Origin: Mycolicibacterium nivoides
GTDB taxonomy: Bacteria; Actinomycetota; Actinomycetes; Mycobacteriales; Mycobacteriaceae
Length of the DNA: 64,000 nt
NCBI RefSeq assembly: GCF_003855255.1
Contig: NZ_CP034072.1
Coordinates: 1,943,138 to 2,007,137 of the forward strand
Direction of reading: 5' to 3'
Below the pieces are notes generated by a model that had not been told where the DNA came from, made no database searches, and was given only the letters and a program-made list of their open reading frames with translations. Position 1 is the stretch's first letter; every line of letters starts with the position of its first letter. Below, piece by piece: positions 17,049 through 26,802 of this stretch. Both the position numbers and the translations under genes were made by a program.

Positions 17049-18578
17049 GTGACCACACGACCAGCGATAAAAACGTTGGCGGCAGTCCTGGTGTTCGTGC
17101 TGGCGGCCTGTTCCACCGGCAGCCGGGTAGACCTCGGCGACGAATCGTCGGGCAATCTCATCGCGGCCATCGCGGGGGAACCCGATCAGCTCGACCCGCA
17201 CCGGACGAGTGCCTATTTCTCGTTCGAGGTGTTGGAGAACGTCTTCGACACCCTGGTCGAGCCCGACGAGGACCTGCAGATGCGCCCGGCGTTGGCGCAG
17301 TCCTGGGAGGTCAGCGATGACCAACTCACCTGGACCTTCCACCTGCGCGACGGCGTGCGCTGGCATGACGGCACTCCGCTGACCGCCGACGACGTGGTGT
17401 ATTCGTACCGCCGCATCATCGACGAGCAGCTGACCAACGTCGACAAGTTCAGTGCCGTCAGCAGTGTCACCGCGCCCGACCCGGCGACCGTGCGGATCAC
17501 CGTCCGTCAGCCCACCCCGAACCTGCTGACCAACCTCGGCGGGTTCAAGGGCATGGCGATCGTGCAACGCGCCAACGTCGAAAGCGGGCAGATCGCCACC
17601 CATCCGATCGGCACCGGCCCCTTCTCGTTCGCCGGCCGCCGCAGCGGCGACTCCATCACCCTGACGGCCAACCCGCACTATTGGGGAGGTGCTCCCCCGG
17701 TGTCCGGGGTGACGTTCCGGTTCATCTCCGAGCCGACGACGGCGTTGTCGGCGCTGCAGGCCGGCGAAATCGACTGGACGGATTCGGTGCCGCCGCAGCG
17801 GGTGGCCCAGTTGCGCGACGACGACTCGCTGACGCTGGCGGTCACACCGGGCAACGACTACTGGTATCTGGCGCTCAACGAAGCCCGGCCGCCGTGGAAT
17901 GACCCACGGGTTCGCGAGGCCATCGCATACGGCATCGACCGTGACGCGATCGCCGCCGCCACCAGCTACCGCACCGCGGAGGTCAATCAGCTGGCGATCC
18001 CGCGCGGCAGCCCGTGGTTCACCGATTATCAGCGCTACCGCTACGACGTGAACGAGGCGCGAAGCCTCCTCCAGGCGTCCGGCGCCGCACCCCAGGACCT
18101 CGACATGCTGGTCACCAGCGAGTACCCCGAGACCGTCACCGCGGCTCAGATCATCGCCGACAACCTTGCGCCCCTTGACATCACGGTGAACATCCGCACC
18201 GTGGACTTCGCCACCTGGCTCGACGAGCAGAACAACGGCCACTTCGACATGCTGATGATGGGCTGGCTGGGAAACATCGACCCGGACGACTTCTACTACG
18301 CCCAGCACCACACGCACGGCCCGAGCAACGCGCAGAAGTTCTCCGACCCCGAGGTCGACCGCCTGCTGGACGCGGGCCGCACCGAAACCGATGTCGCCGA
18401 GCGAAAGGACATCTACGCCAAAGCCGCGACGCGGATCGCCGATCAGGCCAGCTACATCTACCTGTACAACCCGTCGGTGATCCAGGCCTGGGCCAACAAC
18501 CTGTCGGGGTATCAGGTGCGCCGCGACGGCGCCGTCCGGTTCCGCACCGCCGACCTTGATCGAGGTGAAAACTCTTGA
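17049..18578 (+). CDS. Peptide/nickel-type ABC transporter substrate-binding lipoprotein
   Basis: 509 residues. Lipobox LAAC with Cys21 anchors it outside the membrane. The body is an SBP_bac_5 (DppA/OppA) protein: EPDQLDPHRTSAYFSFEVLENVFDTL near the start, the TWTFHLRDGVRWHDGTPLTADDVVYSYRR region near 95-125 and the C-terminal lobe with DFATWLDEQNNGHFDMLMMGW. The GTG at 17049 is preferred because GGAG precedes it and the signal peptide starts there. It is the first gene of a five-gene run with overlapping stops. The family binds oligopeptides, but also glutathione, sugars and metals; the ligand cannot be read. Confidence 0.85.
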   Translation: MTTRPAIKTLAAVLVFVLAACSTGSRVDLGDESSGNLIAAIAGEPDQLDPHRTSAYFSFEVLENVFDTLVEPDEDLQMRPALAQSWEVSDDQLTWTFHLRDGVRWHDGTPLTADDVVYSYRRIIDEQLTNVDKFSAVSSVTAPDPATVRITVRQPTPNLLTNLGGFKGMAIVQRANVESGQIATHPIGTGPFSFAGRRSGDSITLTANPHYWGGAPPVSGVTFRFISEPTTALSALQAGEIDWTDSVPPQRVAQLRDDDSLTLAVTPGNDYWYLALNEARPPWNDPRVREAIAYGIDRDAIAAATSYRTAEVNQLAIPRGSPWFTDYQRYRYDVNEARSLLQASGAAPQDLDMLVTSEYPETVTAAQIIADNLAPLDITVNIRTVDFATWLDEQNNGHFDMLMMGWLGNIDPDDFYYAQHHTHGPSNAQKFSDPEVDRLLDAGRTETDVAERKDIYAKAATRIADQASYIYLYNPSVIQAWANNLSGYQVRRDGAVRFRTADLDRGENS

Positions 18579-19561
18579 CCCAACAGGCTTTGCGCACGAT
18601 CCGCGACAAACATCCGATCATGGAGTTCCTGGCCCGGCGGCTGGTGTACTCGGCGGTGGTGCTCATCGGGGTCCTGATCGTGGTGTTCGCCCTGGTGCAC
18701 CTGGTGCCGGGCGACCCGGTCCGTATCGCACTCGGCACCCGCTACACACCGCAGGCCTACGACGCTCTGCGTGCGGCCAGCGGCATGGACCGGCCCATCG
18801 TCGAGCAGTTCTTCTCCTACCTCGGCTCGGCACTGACCGGCGACCTCGGCGTCAGCTTCCGCAACGGCGACCCGGTCACCGTGACCCTGCTGGATCGGTT
18901 GCCGGCCACGTTGTCCCTCGGGGTGGTCGGCATCCTCATCGCGCTGGTGATCGCGCTGCCCGCCGGGATCTTCTCGGCGCTGAGGGAGGGCCGGGTCAGT
19001 GATGCGATCGTGCGGGTCGCCAGCCAGTTCGGGGTGTCGGTGCCGGATTTCTGGTTGGGCATCCTGCTGATCGGCGTGTTCGCCTCGACACTGGGCTGGC
19101 TGCCCACCTCGGGATACCGCCCGCTGCTGGGAGATCCGGGCGGCTGGCTGCGCCACATCGTCCTGCCCGGGCTGACGGTCGGCCTGGTGGCCGGCGCCAT
19201 CATGACGCGCTACGTGCGCTCGGCGGTGCTGGAGGTGGCCGCCATGGGCTACGTCCGTACCGCGCGGTCGAAGGGCCTGGCGCCACCGGTGGTCACCTTC
19301 CGGCACATCGTGCGCAACGCGTTGCTGCCGGTGTTGACCATCACCGGGATCCAGCTGGCCACGATCCTGGGCGGGGTGATCGTGGTGGAAGTGGTGTTCG
19401 CCTGGCCGGGCCTGGGCCGGTTGGTGTTCAATTCGGTTGCCGCACGGGACTATCCGGTGATCCAGGGTGCGGTGTTGTTGATCGCCGTGTTGTTCCTGCT
19501 GATCAACCTGCTGGTGGACCTGCTGTATGCGATCGTCGACCCGAGGATCCGGCTGTCATGA
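18575..19561 (+). CDS. ABC transporter permease, DppB type
   Basis: 328 residues with six hydrophobic segments. The first is followed by the LVHLVPGDPVRIALG signature of DppB/OppB permeases, and the EAA-type coupling loop reads AMGYVRTARSKGLAPPVVTFRHIVRNALLPV near 225-250. The start shown is a TTG overlapping the stop of the binding protein (TTGA); the ATG at 18620 (MEFLARRL) is an alternative and would leave the whole transmembrane part intact. It forms the inner-membrane channel together with the next gene. Confidence 0.88.
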   Translation: MTQQALRTIRDKHPIMEFLARRLVYSAVVLIGVLIVVFALVHLVPGDPVRIALGTRYTPQAYDALRAASGMDRPIVEQFFSYLGSALTGDLGVSFRNGDPVTVTLLDRLPATLSLGVVGILIALVIALPAGIFSALREGRVSDAIVRVASQFGVSVPDFWLGILLIGVFASTLGWLPTSGYRPLLGDPGGWLRHIVLPGLTVGLVAGAIMTRYVRSAVLEVAAMGYVRTARSKGLAPPVVTFRHIVRNALLPVLTITGIQLATILGGVIVVEVVFAWPGLGRLVFNSVAARDYPVIQGAVLLIAVLFLLINLLVDLLYAIVDPRIRLS

Positions 19562-20439
19562 CCACCACCGAGGATTCCAGGGTCGCATCCTGGCGGTTGC
19601 TGTTGTCGAATCCGGTGACCGCGATCAGCGCCGCGGTGCTGATCGCGGTGCTGGTCGTCGCGGTGTCCGCATCGTGGATCGCCCCGTACGGCATCAACGA
19701 CGTCGACGTGCCCAGCGCGCTGCAGGGCCCGGGTACCGCGCACTGGTTCGGCACCGATGAGCTCGGCCGCGACGTGTTCTCCCGCGTGCTGGTGGCCATC
19801 GCGGCCTCGCTTCGGGTCGCGGTGGTCTCCGTCGCGCTGGCCGCGGTGATCGGCGTGCTGGTCGGTGTGCTCGCCGGTTATCGGGGCGGCTGGATCGACA
19901 CCGTGGTGATGCGCGTCGTCGACGTCATGTTCGCGTTCCCGGTGTTGCTGCTCGCGCTGGCGATCGTGGCGGTCCTCGGCCCCGGCATCACCACCACGAT
20001 GCTGGCCATCGGGATCGTCTACATCCCGATCTTCGCGCGGGTCGCCCGGGCCTCGGCGCTGGGCGTGCGGGTGGAGCCGTTCGTCGCGGTGTCGCGGAGT
20101 ATGGGCACCGGCGACGGCTACATCCTGATTCGGCACATCCTGCCGAACATCGCCGGGCCGTTGATCGTTCAGCTCTCGCTGTCGCTGGCGTTCGCGATCC
20201 TGGCCGAGGCCGCGCTGTCGTTTCTGGGGTTGGGCATCCAGCCACCGCAACCGTCGCTGGGCCGGATGATCTTCGACGCCCAGGGATTCGTCACGCTGGC
20301 CTGGTGGATGGCGGTGTTCCCGGGTGCGGCGATCTTCGTGATGGTGTTGGCGTTCAACCTGTTCGGTGACGGTCTCCGCGACGTGCTCGATCCGAAACAG
20401 CGGACCTCGATCGAGGCGAGAAGGGCGGGCCGCGGATGA
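19558..20439 (+). CDS. ABC transporter permease, DppC type
   Basis: 293 residues. It has the N-terminal DppC extension with a first helix, WIAPYGINDVDVPSALQGPGTAHWFGTDELGRDVFSRV (about 40-77), the FGTDxLGRDxxSR hallmark of this permease branch. The EAA loop VAVSRSMGTGDGYILIRHILPN lies near 178-199. Start and stop overlap both neighbours by ATGA, so the transporter subunits are translationally coupled. It pairs with the DppB-type subunit in the membrane. Confidence 0.9.
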   Translation: MTTTEDSRVASWRLLLSNPVTAISAAVLIAVLVVAVSASWIAPYGINDVDVPSALQGPGTAHWFGTDELGRDVFSRVLVAIAASLRVAVVSVALAAVIGVLVGVLAGYRGGWIDTVVMRVVDVMFAFPVLLLALAIVAVLGPGITTTMLAIGIVYIPIFARVARASALGVRVEPFVAVSRSMGTGDGYILIRHILPNIAGPLIVQLSLSLAFAILAEAALSFLGLGIQPPQPSLGRMIFDAQGFVTLAWWMAVFPGAAIFVMVLAFNLFGDGLRDVLDPKQRTSIEARRAGRG

Positions 20440-22001
20440 ATCAGCCGGTGCTGAAGGTCGATGACCTCCGGGTGACGATCGGTCGCCGCGAGATCGTGCG
20501 GGGTGTGTCGTTCGAGGTGCACCGTGAGCAGACCGTCGGCATCGTCGGCGAGTCCGGGTCCGGCAAGTCGATGACGGTGCTGTCCGCCACGGGGCTTTTG
20601 GACGCGCCGGGGGCGGTGGTCGCCGGGAGCAGCCTTCTGACCGGTGGCACCCAATTGGTCGGGGCCTCGGCCCGGGCTCTGCGGGCCGTGCACGGCAGCC
20701 GGATCGGGTTCGTCTTCCAGGATCCCGGGACGTCTCTGAACCCGCTGCTGACCCTGGAACGCCAGATCACCGAAACCCTTGAGACACACCGCAAGATGAC
20801 ACGGCGGCAGGCCCGGGTGCGGGCCGGTGAGCTGCTCGAGGCGGTCGGGCTCTCCCCTGATCGGCTCGATGCGTACCCACATCAACTGTCCGGCGGGCAG
20901 CGCCAGCGGGTGATGATCGCGATCGCCCTGGCCTGCGATCCGGAACTGCTCATCGCCGACGAACCGACGACCGCGCTCGATGTCACCACCCAGGCCCAGA
21001 TCATCGACCTGGTGGCCGATCTGCAGCGGGATTTCGGTACCGCGGTGGTGTGGATCAGTCACGATCTCGGGGTCATCGGCCAGGTGGCCGACGAGGTGAC
21101 CGTGCTGCGTGACGGCGAGGCCGTCGAGCAGGCGCCGATCCTGCAGGTGTTCGACCACCCGCAGCACTCCTATACCCGCGAGTTGCTGGCGGCCCGCCCG
21201 TTGCTCGACGGCGCGGGACCCGAACCCGCGCCGGCTGATGCACCGGTTCTGTTGCAGGCCAACGGTCTTGATGTTCGGTACGGCCCGGTGCATGCCGTCA
21301 AGGGCGTCTCGTTTCAGCTCCGGCGCGCGACAACGCTGGGGATCGTCGGCGAATCGGGCTCGGGCAAGTCGACGGTAGCCGCCGCGCTGACCGGGCTGGC
21401 CACACCATCGGCGGGCACCGCCACCCTGGACGGCGAAGACGTGCTCGCCGGCGGGCGTGCACTGCGCCGACGGATCAGCTTGGTGTTCCAGGATCCGTTC
21501 GCCTCGCTCGATCCGCGGGCCCGGGTCAGCGCCGCGATCGGTGAGCCGCTGCGCGTGCACCGGCTGGCCGCAGGGGGCCAGGCGCGCGCCGCGCGGGTGG
21601 CCGAGCTGCTCGAACTCGTCGGCCTGCCTGCCGATTTCGCGTCGCGCTATCCGCACGAGCTGTCCGGAGGTCAGCGTCAGCGCGTCAGCATCGCCCGGGC
21701 GCTGGCCACCGAACCCGATGTGCTCATCCTCGATGAGTCGACGGCGTCCCTGGATGTGTCGGTGCAGTCGCGAGTCCTGGACCTGTTGTCCGGGCTGCAG
21801 CGCGAGCTGGGGTTGACCTACCTGTTCATCGCCCACGACTTGGCAGTCGTGCACCGGATGTGTCACGACGTGCTGGTGATGCGGGCCGGTGAGGTGGTCG
21901 AATACGGCCCGGCCGCCGAGTTGTTCACCGCCCCCGAGCACTCCTACACCCGCACCCTGCTGGCCGCGGTTCCGCCCGCGAGGCCGCGTGAGAAGGTGTG
22001 A
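20436..22001 (+). CDS. Fused ABC transporter ATPase (DppD-DppF type)
   Basis: 521 residues holding two complete ATPase modules. Module one: Walker A GESGSGKS (38-45), signature LSGGQRQR near 150, Walker [10 protein letters not shown]. Module two: Walker A GESGSGKS near 307, LSGGQRQR near 408, Walker [13 protein letters not shown], where the usual DEPTSALD reads DESTASLD (Pro to Ser). Each module carries the oligopeptide-transporter C-terminal element. The fusion gives a single cytosolic protein driving the DppBC channel. It overlaps the permease stop by ATGA and is followed after three bases by an SDR gene. Confidence 0.88.
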   Translation: MNQPVLKVDDLRVTIGRREIVRGVSFEVHREQTVGIVGESGSGKSMTVLSATGLLDAPGAVVAGSSLLTGGTQLVGASARALRAVHGSRIGFVFQDPGTSLNPLLTLERQITETLETHRKMTRRQARVRAGELLEAVGLSPDRLDAYPHQLSGGQRQRVMIAIALACDPELLIADEPTTALDVTTQAQIIDLVADLQRDFGTAVVWISHDLGVIGQVADEVTVLRDGEAVEQAPILQVFDHPQHSYTRELLAARPLLDGAGPEPAPADAPVLLQANGLDVRYGPVHAVKGVSFQLRRATTLGIVGESGSGKSTVAAALTGLATPSAGTATLDGEDVLAGGRALRRRISLVFQDPFASLDPRARVSAAIGEPLRVHRLAAGGQARAARVAELLELVGLPADFASRYPHELSGGQRQRVSIARALATEPDVLILDESTASLDVSVQSRVLDLLSGLQRELGLTYLFIAHDLAVVHRMCHDVLVMRAGEVVEYGPAAELFTAPEHSYTRTLLAAVPPARPREKV

Positions 22002-22004
22002 GCC

Positions 22005-22745
22005 ATGACTGCTCTGAATGGAAAGGTCGCGTTGGTCACCGGTGCCTCATCGGGTCTCGGCGCGGCGGTCGCCCAACTGTTCGCCGCCCGCGGCGCCTCG
22101 GTGTTCGGTGTCGCCCGCGACGCCGAACGGATGGCGACGGTGTTCGAGGACGTGCCCGGCGGGGCCTACGCCTCGGTGGACATCTCTTCCTCGGATGCCT
22201 GCCGCGACGCGGTGGCGCAATGCGTCGAGAAGTTCGGCCGCCTCGACGCCTTGATCAATGTCGCCGGGTTCCACCAGATGCGCCACACCGCGTCGGTGAC
22301 CGACGAGGACTGGGACAAGGATCTCGCCGTCAACCTCAACGGGCCGTTCTTCCTGTGCCGGGCGGCCCTGCCGCACTTGCTGGAGGCCGGCGGCAACATC
22401 GTCAATGTCGCGTCCATCGCCGGAATCGAGGGCGAGGTCTACTCGGCGGGATACTGCGCCGCCAAGCACGGCCTGGTCGGTCTCACCCGTGCCCTGGCCA
22501 TCGAGTTCACCTCGGAGCGGCTGCGCGTCAACGCGGTGTGCCCGGGCGGCATGCTCACCCCGCAGACCACCGAGTTCGCCGCACCGGAGAACGCCGACTG
22601 GAATCTGATCATGAGGATCGCCGCGCCTCGCGGAATGATGGACGTGGCCGATGTCGCCAAGACCATCGCCTTCCTGGCCAGCGACGACGCCGCCGCCGTG
22701 CACGGCGCGGTCTACATCGTCGATGCCGGCAAGACAGCGGGATGA
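22005..22745 (+). CDS. Short-chain dehydrogenase/reductase
   Basis: 246 residues. Cofactor motif TGASSGLGAA (residues 13-22), the NNAG position reads NVAG near 83, catalytic Ser in VASIAG and YCAAKHG near 148, ending with a short VYIVDAGKTAG tail. It begins three bases after the transporter ATPase stop and is probably part of that operon, so it may act on the imported compound or on a derivative; this is inferred from position only. Substrate unknown. Confidence 0.8.
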   Translation: MTALNGKVALVTGASSGLGAAVAQLFAARGASVFGVARDAERMATVFEDVPGGAYASVDISSSDACRDAVAQCVEKFGRLDALINVAGFHQMRHTASVTDEDWDKDLAVNLNGPFFLCRAALPHLLEAGGNIVNVASIAGIEGEVYSAGYCAAKHGLVGLTRALAIEFTSERLRVNAVCPGGMLTPQTTEFAAPENADWNLIMRIAAPRGMMDVADVAKTIAFLASDDAAAVHGAVYIVDAGKTAG

Positions 22746-22844
22746 GCGCGGGCATTCCCGTGTGAATCTCCCCGCACGGTTCCTTCCGCGGCCCGACGCG
22801 CGCACGATAGGAGTGTCCGCCGGGTACGGCGAAGGGAGCGGACG

Positions 22845-23084
22845 ATGAAAGCCCATGTCGGCGATTTCCTGGTAGTCAAAGGCACCACCACCGACCAGCA
22901 CGAACAGCACGCCGAGATCCTCGAGGTGCGCACCGAGGACGGATCCCCACCGTTTGTGGTGCGCTGGCTGGTCACCGGCCACGAGGCGACGGTCTATCCC
23001 GGCCCCGACGCGGTCGTGGTGTCGGCCGCCGAGCACTCCCGAGCGGCCGAACGCGCGGCAGAGCGCCAGGGCCGCCGAGGCTGA
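22845..23084 (+). CDS. DUF1918 domain protein
   Basis: 79 residues, almost the entire length being the DUF1918 fold: a small SH3-like beta barrel starting KAHVGDFLVVKG, then AEILEVRTEDGSPPFVVRWLVTGHEATVYPGPDAVVV. A basic, Ala/Arg-rich tail follows. The family is widespread in actinobacteria as stand-alone genes; its function is not established. A GGGAGCGGACG ribosome-binding region precedes the ATG. It is followed by a strong terminator hairpin at 23159. Confidence 0.85.
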   Translation: MKAHVGDFLVVKGTTTDQHEQHAEILEVRTEDGSPPFVVRWLVTGHEATVYPGPDAVVVSAAEHSRAAERAAERQGRRG

Positions 23085-23158
23085 CCGCCCGGCACCACCG
23101 GGTCCGGCTGCGACCCGCGGTTGGCCACGTCCGGCCATCGAGAGCGCGCACGAGATCA

Positions 23159-23188
23159 GGCGGGCTACGCAACCGTGCGTAGCCCGCC
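23159..23188. terminator. Strong 12-bp hairpin terminator between convergent genes
   Basis: GGCGGGCTACGC and GCGTAGCCCGCC pair perfectly over 12 bp around a six-base loop. There is no T-run, as is usual in mycobacteria. It serves DUF1918 (+) and the permease gene at 23206 (-). Confidence 0.75.
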
Positions 23189-23205
23189 CGATCGGTCCGC
23201 GGCGC

Positions 23206-24738
23206 TCAGCTGGGTTCGAGCGCCGCGGCGGGAGCGCCCTCGGCCGGAGGCTGCGCCAGGAGGGGTTCAGGCGCATAGACTTCCGGGCCGTCCGGCCAGA
23301 GCCGATGGATGATCGGGCAGCCGATCAGGGCCACCAGGCCTGAGGCGATCAGGCCACCGTCGATGCCTCCGATCCAGGGCGCCAACAGCCCGGTATAGGC
23401 GTCGTTCACCGAGAACAGCATGCCGACCAGCGCCGCGACGGACCACAGGGCGAGCGTTCGTGGATTCAATCCGCCCTTGTACCAGTAGATTCCGCCACGC
23501 AACCGACGGTTGAACACCTGCAGGTCGTCGACGTCGTAATACCCGCGTCGCTTCACGTGCCCGTAGACCACGATCACCACCCACGGGATGGAGAAGCACA
23601 CCAGCAGCTGCAGATAGATCGACATGCCGCTCTCGATCTTGTCGTAGAAGTGCCCGACGTAGACCAGGACGGTCGCCAGCCCGCACGCCAACAGCGTGGC
23701 CTGGACGCGGTTGAACCGCGGGATGATGGCGCTGGTGTCCAGCCCGGTGCCGTAGGTGTTGATGACGGCTTGCGTGGTTCCCGAGGCCAGACCGAGGTAG
23801 AGCAGGGCCGGGATGTACCACAGCGGCACCACGTTGACGATGCCGAACACGAACGGTGTGCCGGCGTCGGCGAAGCCGGCGTTGAAAGCCGCCGCCGAGG
23901 TGAACGCACCCCACAGGAAGCAGACGCCCATTCCGAAGATGCCGCCGAGGAACAGGGTGAGCACGATGCGGCGGTCGGAGTACTTCGCCGGGGAGATATG
24001 GCGGGTCCAGTCGCCGGCATAGGCGGCGTACGACGACACCGTCGCCGCGCACAGCAGCGCCGACACCAGCCAGGTGCTCAGGTGCGAACCGAACGCGTAG
24101 TGTCCGGTGCCGGCGTACGACGCACTGAAATCGCGGCTGTAGACGAACAATCCGACGATCATGCACAGCCCGGCCGTCGGCAGGATGAACTTCAGCGAGG
24201 CCATCATGCTGTGGTGTCCGTAGACGGAGATGACGGTGACGATGATGCTCAGCACCGCATAGGCGATCAGCCGCACGACCTCGTTGTCGGGCATGTCGAA
24301 AAACCGGATCAGTGCCGATGCCAGTGCGTCGCCTCCGGTCCAGATCGAGATGGCCGCGAAGGCCAGACTGGCCGTGCCCTCGAGAATCGATCCGATCAAT
24401 CGACCGGCCACCCCGAAGTACGCGCCGCTGGACACCGGATTGTTGGTACCCGAGTGCGGGCCCATCAGACCGGACAGGCCGAGGAACACCGCCCCGACCG
24501 CGGATCCGGCCATGATGGCGGTCGCAGCCGACCACCACCCCAGACCGAACGCGATCGGGTACCAGCCGATGATGAACAACCCGAACGTCATGCTGCCGCC
24601 GAGCAGCAGAATGTAGAGGTTTCTGGGCCGCGAGCGTCGTTCGCCCTCGGGGATGAAATCGATGCCATGTTGCTCCATGCGCGGGAGCGAAAGGCGGGAC
24701 GCAGTGGCCAGGCCCTTGTCAAAGTCCTTGTCTACCAT
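23206..24738 (-). CDS. NCS1-family permease (purine/cytosine/allantoin-type)
   Basis: 510 residues from the ATG at 24738, with about twelve hydrophobic helices. The first membrane segment carries LGGSMTFGLFIIGWYPIAFGLGWWSA and the helix-3 region LSGLMGPHSGTNNPVSSGAYFGVAGR, which fits the cytosine/purine permease (NCS1) pattern with a cytosolic N-terminus of about 45 residues. NCS1 carriers are proton or sodium symporters for nucleobases, hydantoins, allantoin or thiamine. It is the last gene of a minus-strand operon with a glutamine amidotransferase, a GS-like ligase and a DUF1116 protein, so its substrate is probably the nitrogen compound those enzymes process. Confidence 0.8.
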   Translation of the reverse strand: MVDKDFDKGLATASRLSLPRMEQHGIDFIPEGERRSRPRNLYILLLGGSMTFGLFIIGWYPIAFGLGWWSAATAIMAGSAVGAVFLGLSGLMGPHSGTNNPVSSGAYFGVAGRLIGSILEGTASLAFAAISIWTGGDALASALIRFFDMPDNEVVRLIAYAVLSIIVTVISVYGHHSMMASLKFILPTAGLCMIVGLFVYSRDFSASYAGTGHYAFGSHLSTWLVSALLCAATVSSYAAYAGDWTRHISPAKYSDRRIVLTLFLGGIFGMGVCFLWGAFTSAAAFNAGFADAGTPFVFGIVNVVPLWYIPALLYLGLASGTTQAVINTYGTGLDTSAIIPRFNRVQATLLACGLATVLVYVGHFYDKIESGMSIYLQLLVCFSIPWVVIVVYGHVKRRGYYDVDDLQVFNRRLRGGIYWYKGGLNPRTLALWSVAALVGMLFSVNDAYTGLLAPWIGGIDGGLIASGLVALIGCPIIHRLWPDGPEVYAPEPLLAQPPAEGAPAAALEPS

Positions 24739-24745
24739 GCGGTTG

Positions 24746-25423
24746 TCACTTTCGGACGAGCCATTCGAATGGCTTGAGATGTGCTGGGTTTTCGGTGTAG
24801 ATGAGCTCGGGGTGCCATTGGACCCCGAAGCAGTTCTCACCTTCGATTGCCTCGACGACACCGTCGGGGCTCCACGCAGTCGCCGTGAGCGATCCGGTGT
24901 CAGAAACTGCCTGGTGGTGTTGGGAATTCACCTCGATCAGGTTCGGGAACAACTCGCCTGCCAGTGATCCCGGCTTGATCTCGACGCCGTGCCGGATCGA
25001 GGCGTATCCCCCGTCGACGGTGTCGACCATGTGCTTGCGCACACCGTAGGCACGCAGATCCTGGTGCAACCGCCCGCCGTGGGCCACCGCGAGCATCTGT
25101 GCGCCGCGGCAGATTCCGAACGTCTTGATGCCACGCCGGATCGATCGTTCGAGGATCGCGAGTTCCACCTGATCTCGCTGCTCGTCGACACCCATGAGCG
25201 TGGCCCGGGTGGTTTCGCCGTAGCGGCGGGGATGGATATCCCCGCCGCTCAGCAGCAACAGCGCGTCGATCCGATCGGCCAGCCGCAGCGCCCGCGCGGG
25301 CTCGAGCGTCGCGGGGATCAGAACTGGTACACCTTCGGCCCGCACGACTGCGTCGATATGGGTCCGGTGGCTCGCCAGGAAGCCATCGGGACCGAGGCCA
25401 CAGACAACGCCGACGACTGTCAT
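24746..25423 (-). CDS. Class I glutamine amidotransferase-like hydrolase (peptidase C26, PuuD-like)
   Basis: 225 residues. Catalytic triad visible: nucleophile Cys105 in GICRGAQM, then His204 and Glu206 in QWHPEL. The LSGGDIHPRRYGE segment (58-70) is typical of the gamma-glutamyl-GABA hydrolase (PuuD) / C26 branch, which removes gamma-glutamyl groups from amines and acids. It overlaps the upstream GS-like gene by four bases (stop of GS at 25420), the classic puuA-puuD partnership, although the polyamine oxidase and aldehyde dehydrogenase genes of the Puu pathway are absent. Confidence 0.75.
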   Translation of the reverse strand: MTVVGVVCGLGPDGFLASHRTHIDAVVRAEGVPVLIPATLEPARALRLADRIDALLLLSGGDIHPRRYGETTRATLMGVDEQRDQVELAILERSIRRGIKTFGICRGAQMLAVAHGGRLHQDLRAYGVRKHMVDTVDGGYASIRHGVEIKPGSLAGELFPNLIEVNSQHHQAVSDTGSLTATAWSPDGVVEAIEGENCFGVQWHPELIYTENPAHLKPFEWLVRK

Positions 25424-26802
25424 AGTTCCAGCAGGTACCTTGCGCGTTCAGCGTCGGAGACCAACAGGTGGTCGGACTCCCACTCCTTGAGTTTCATCTC
25501 CGTGTACTCGCTGACGAACGCCGGTGAGAACGTCTTGTGCACCAAGGGATCCGCCTGGAAGGCCTCGACCGCCTCCAACAGCGTGCGGGGTAGTACCGGC
25601 GCATCGGAGTTGTGCGACGCCTGCTCGAGCGGTTTCCCCGGATCCAGGCCTTCCCGGATGCCTTCCAGGCCGGCGGCGATCATGAGCGCCGATGCGAAGT
25701 AGTAGTTCGCGGCGCTGTCCGCGGCCCGGTATTCGATGCACGCCCGGTTCTGCGGCAGCCGCACGGTGCACGAGCGGTTGTTCGATCCGTAGCTGACGCG
25801 CGTCGGAGCCCAGGAGATCTGGCCGTCGGCCAGCCGCGGTGTGAGCCTCCGATAGGAGTTGGTGGTGGGGTTGCCCAGCGCGGTGAACGCGGGCGCGTGT
25901 TTGAGGACGCCCGCGATGAACTGGTAGGTGGTCTGCGTCCACTCCCCCGCGGTGTCACCGAGCCGGAACGCATTGCGTCCGGTCTCAAGGTCCACCAGGC
26001 TCATGTTCAGGTGTGCACCCGATCCCCACATGCTGGCGTACGGCTTGGGCATGAAGCTTGCGAGCAGGCCGCATTCCTTGGCGATCTGCTTGACCGCGAA
26101 GCGGAACAGCGTCATCCGGTCGGCCATCTCCAGGACCGGGGCGTGGCCGATACTGAGCTCGTACTGCCCGTCACCGCCTTCGTGGCCGAACGCGTAGACA
26201 CCGAAATCGAGCTCGCTGAGGTAGCCGACGAGCTTGTCGAGAAACTCCGAGGCATCCAGGGTCGCCTCGACGTCGTAGGCCGGTGAGGGCTTGAGCGATC
26301 CACTGCGCGCGACCGGAACCAGCCGGTCACGCTGCCCCTCGAGGGATTCCGGCCGGAACACGTAGAACTCGGGCTCCACACCCAGGTGCACCGAATAGCC
26401 CTGCGCGGCAGCCGCTTCGACCTGCCCACGCAGTGCGTTGCGCGGACACAGCGCGAAAGGTTCGCGGCCGCCATAACTCATGTCGGCGATCATCCATGCA
26501 TACCGGCGATCCCACGGCAGGATCTTCAGAGTGCTCAGGTCCGGCACCCCGACCACCTCGTCCTCGGTGGGGTTCATGTTGCCGATACCGCCGAATCCGC
26601 GGGGCGTGTACCGCTCGGCGCCGGCGACCAGATCAGCGAAGTGCGTCATCGGGACGACTTTCGACTTGGGCCGGCCGAGGACGTCGATCCAGTTCGCCAT
26701 GGCGTACTTGACACCTTGAGCACCAAGCTCTTTCGCAACACGCGAATGCTCGGGATCGAGGCTGTACAAGGTGTCGTTGCGTTCGAAGATGGTGTCGGTC
26801 AT
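25420..26802 (-). CDS. Glutamine-synthetase-like ligase (gamma-glutamylamine synthetase type)
   Basis: 460 residues of the GlnA fold: N-terminal beta-grasp part with GVKYAMANWIDVLGRPKSKVVP, metal-site GVEPEFYVFRPE near 141-152, the HEGGDGQYELSIGHAP glutamate-site strand near 208-223, GSGAHLNMSL near 260 and the ATP/Arg segment NNRSCTVRLPQ near 342. The sequence lacks the adenylylation-site loop of housekeeping GlnA and is closer to ligases that gamma-glutamylate amines (PuuA, GlnT, gamma-glutamylmethylamide synthetase). A strong ribosome-binding site, AAGGAGAG, lies in the end of the DUF1116 gene, whose stop overlaps this start. The accepted amine is unknown. Confidence 0.78.
   Translation of the reverse strand: MTDTIFERNDTLYSLDPEHSRVAKELGAQGVKYAMANWIDVLGRPKSKVVPMTHFADLVAGAERYTPRGFGGIGNMNPTEDEVVGVPDLSTLKILPWDRRYAWMIADMSYGGREPFALCPRNALRGQVEAAAAQGYSVHLGVEPEFYVFRPESLEGQRDRLVPVARSGSLKPSPAYDVEATLDASEFLDKLVGYLSELDFGVYAFGHEGGDGQYELSIGHAPVLEMADRMTLFRFAVKQIAKECGLLASFMPKPYASMWGSGAHLNMSLVDLETGRNAFRLGDTAGEWTQTTYQFIAGVLKHAPAFTALGNPTTNSYRRLTPRLADGQISWAPTRVSYGSNNRSCTVRLPQNRACIEYRAADSAANYYFASALMIAAGLEGIREGLDPGKPLEQASHNSDAPVLPRTLLEAVEAFQADPLVHKTFSPAFVSEYTEMKLKEWESDHLLVSDAERARYLLEL

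Noticed and set aside
16977..18317. 446-codon minus-strand frame over the substrate-binding lipoprotein
   Set aside because: Antisense to a full SBP_bac_5 protein with lipobox; composition typical of a shadow frame.
20169..21941. 590-codon minus-strand frame over the transporter ATPase
   Set aside because: Antisense to two intact Walker A, Walker B and signature sets.
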